Assembly (NCBI GenBank): GCA_021205585.1
Contig: JAJPXI010000119.1
Coordinates: forward strand, 1 to 7,376
Direction: 5' to 3'
Length of the DNA stretch: 7,376 nt
Source of the DNA: Oscillospiraceae bacterium
GTDB lineage: Bacteria > Bacillota > Clostridia > Oscillospirales > Oscillospiraceae
Numbering within the stretch: position 1 is the stretch's first letter; each line of letters starts with the position of its first letter. The notes beneath the pieces are model-generated. The model had not been told where the DNA came from. It made no database searches and was given only the letters and a program-made list of their open reading frames with translations. A program made the position numbers and the translations under genes. This document shows positions 6,059 to 7,376 of the stretch, in pieces.

Positions 6059-6967
6059 TTATTTCCAAAGCCGTTGGGGGTAAACCCCCTGCTCCTTCAG
6101 CCGGGCCATAGCCGACCGGACGTCCTGCAAATCCTCCGGGTAGGTCACCCCATGCCACACGTCACCGGTGGGTATCACCTGGACGGTGCCCAGGCCCTCC
6201 TTTAATTGGGCGTTGGCCACGGCGGGCAGATAATACTCGCATTTCAGGGGGTCGCGCGCCAGGTTCTCCCGCAGAAAGGCGGAAAACCGGTCTGTAAATT
6301 GCGGGAGGATTTCCCGCTGGAACCCCCACAGGTTCATGGAGACGACGGTTTCTCCGGGCAGGTCGTGCCAGGCCGCGCCGTCCTCGGTGTACGCGGCATC
6401 CGCCCCCCGCTTTTCAATGCGGGTGCGTTCCGTGATGTCCCGCAAAAAGCCGTCCTCCGTCCGGCAGATCCCGCGGGATACCGCCCCGTGCTCCGTCACG
6501 GTGTTGCGCAGGAGATAGCCCACCATGGCGTGCTCCCCCGGCCCCCGCTCCTGCTTTAAGAACTGGTAAATGCTCTTTAATGCGTTGGGACCGTAGTAGT
6601 CGTCGGCATTGAGGACGGCGAAGGGGCCGTCGATGGCCGGGGCGGCGCAGGCGACGGCGTGGGCGGTGCCCCAGGGTTTGGCCCGCCCCTGAGGGATGGA
6701 GAAGCCCGGCGGCAGCCGGTCCAGCTCCTGGTAAATATAGCGCACGTCAAATTCCCGCTCCATCCGGCTGCCCACGGCCTGACGGAAGTCGGCGTCGATG
6801 GCCTTTTTGATGATAAAAACCACCTTGCCAAACCCGGCCCGCCGGGCGTCGTACAGGGAAAAGTCGATGAGCTTATGGCCCTCGTCGTCCACCGGGGTAA
6901 TCTGCTTCAGGCTGCCAAAGCGGGAACCCATCCCGGCGGCCATAATAACCAAAACAGGCTCTCTCAT
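6059..6967 (-). CDS. Sugar-phosphate nucleotidyltransferase-like protein
   Basis: A 302-residue protein with an N-terminal NTP-transferase (Rossmann-like) domain, as in enzymes that join a sugar phosphate to a nucleotide and release pyrophosphate. Visible motifs are LVIMAAGMGSRFGSLKQ (6-22), the nucleotide-binding loop with Arg16 and Lys21, the KPWGTAHA block (97-104), and NADDYYG (120-126), whose Asp residues would bind the metal ion. The C-terminal YPED (276-279) and the overall form match a common, poorly characterised clostridial family usually named only nucleotidyltransferase; no left-handed helix acyl repeat is seen. ATG 6967 is chosen because GGAGGAAAGGAA lies just upstream and the family begins there; the frame is open to 7051 but that part would lie in promoter DNA. 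Its neighbour galE suggests a UDP-sugar role; substrate unknown. Confidence 0.88.
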   Translation of the reverse strand: MREPVLVIMAAGMGSRFGSLKQITPVDDEGHKLIDFSLYDARRAGFGKVVFIIKKAIDADFRQAVGSRMEREFDVRYIYQELDRLPPGFSIPQGRAKPWGTAHAVACAAPAIDGPFAVLNADDYYGPNALKSIYQFLKQERGPGEHAMVGYLLRNTVTEHGAVSRGICRTEDGFLRDITERTRIEKRGADAAYTEDGAAWHDLPGETVVSMNLWGFQREILPQFTDRFSAFLRENLARDPLKCEYYLPAVANAQLKEGLGTVQVIPTGDVWHGVTYPEDLQDVRSAMARLKEQGVYPQRLWK

Positions 6968-6974
6968 TCTACCG

Positions 6975-6986
6975 TTCCTTTCCTCC
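6975..6986 (-). promoter_or_regulatory. Ribosome binding site deciding the nucleotidyltransferase start
   Basis: GGAGGAAAGGAA on the minus strand. The AAAGGAA part is seven bases before the ATG at 6967, and the GGAGG is 14 bases before it. This supports 6967 over the upstream in-frame starts near 7051 and 7024. Confidence 0.7.
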
Positions 6987-7022
6987 CCGGCAGCCCATTT
7001 CGTCCGTCGGGTCGATGGGTTC

Positions 7023-7051
7023 ATTATTGCATTATTTTCTGAAAAAGTCAA
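7023..7051 (-). promoter_or_regulatory. Sigma-A-type promoter of the nucleotidyltransferase-galE unit
   Basis: On the minus strand TTGACT (7051-7046) and AATAAT (7028-7023), each five of six matches to consensus, are separated by exactly 17 bases. Transcription would start near 7016, about 50 bases before the ATG at 6967. The -35 box contains the TGA stop codon (7050-7048) of the upstream GluQRS-like gene. Confidence 0.78.
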
Positions 7052-7376
7052 TCCCCCTCCGGCCAGCGGGCGGGCAGGGTAATGTCCTCTTTGAAAACCC
7101 GGCCCCAGGAAAATTGGGCAGCCAGTTCCCGGGGCGTGACGGGCGCGGCGTTGGGACGCAGGCCCAGCAGGGCGGCCAGCTGGCCGGTCAGCTCCGCCGG
7201 GGCAAACCGCTCCCGCAGCTGTCCCATATCCATGTCCAGCTCCCGCTTGGACAGTCGGCGGCCGTCCGGGGCCAGGAGCAGGGGGGTATGCCAGGACGCC
7301 GGGGGCGAAATCCCCATAACCCGGTGGAGCCAGATCTGCCGGGGGGTGGAGGGGCGCAGATCCCGGCCCCGACCCA
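7048..7376 (-). CDS. gluQRS: GluQRS-like glutamyl-tRNA synthetase paralogue, C-terminal part
   Basis: The last 108 residues of a class I glutamyl-tRNA synthetase relative; the frame stays open through the right edge, so the N-terminus is outside the window. Visible are GRDLRPSTPRQIWLHRVMG, typical of the catalytic domain ahead of the second signature, HTPLLLAPDGRRLSKREL with LSKR in place of KMSKR, and LRERFAPAELTGQLAALLGL. Only about 65 residues follow the LSKR motif. Full GluRS carries a long anticodon-binding region there, so this is the short form seen in GluQRS, which glutamylates queuosine in the tRNA-Asp anticodon. An internal ATG at 7317 is not the true start, because homology continues upstream of it. 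Substrate is inferred from family architecture; the ATP-binding motif cannot be checked. Confidence 0.85.
   Translation of the reverse strand, partial: GRGRDLRPSTPRQIWLHRVMGISPPASWHTPLLLAPDGRRLSKRELDMDMGQLRERFAPAELTGQLAALLGLRPNAAPVTPRELAAQFSWGRVFKEDITLPARWPEGD

Overview
This window looks like ordinary chromosome from a high-GC anaerobic Firmicute, most probably a clostridial Oscillospiraceae-type gut bacterium. That is inferred from strong AGGAGG-type ribosome binding sites, sigma-A-like promoters, GC-rich genes (about 67% in a hand count of one 60-base line of murE), and a DUF421-DUF4363 gene pair of clostridial type. No species can be named from sequence reading alone. I found no clear previously undescribed system. 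The best candidates for a second look are a small toxin-antitoxin module and its unexplained flanking DNA, a two-gene membrane operon of unknown function, and several compact regulatory junctions.

Layout: (1) 48-746, minus strand: a type II toxin-antitoxin operon with a near-consensus promoter, a Phd/YefM-type antitoxin and a PIN-domain (VapC-like) toxin whose start overlaps the antitoxin stop as ATGA. It has clearly lower GC (about 50%) than the rest. (2) 747-1133: gene-free DNA holding a strong orphan minus-strand terminator hairpin with no upstream gene to serve. (3) 1134-2320, plus strand: a DUF421/YetF-like membrane protein and a DUF4363 protein, translationally coupled and closed by a strong terminator. 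(4) 2340-3812, minus: murE, the meso-diaminopimelate-adding Mur ligase, facing the previous operon tail to tail. (5) 3879-4805, minus: an AEC-family permease with a TTG start and its own promoter. (6) 4984-6000, minus: galE, UDP-glucose 4-epimerase. (7) 6059-6967, minus: a sugar-phosphate nucleotidyltransferase-like protein with its own promoter. (8) 7048-7376, minus: the C-terminal part of a GluQRS-like glutamyl-tRNA synthetase paralogue running off the right edge.

Working together: the nucleotidyltransferase and GalE are adjacent on one strand and plausibly share a transcript from the promoter at 7023-7051, ending at the hairpin at 4874-4912. This would be a sugar-nucleotide supply unit for cell-surface glycans. 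The permease promoter starts inside the T-tract of that terminator, and its transcript may continue into murE, which also has a possible promoter of its own. MurE builds the peptidoglycan stem peptide. The DUF421-DUF4363 operon and the toxin-antitoxin pair are separate units.
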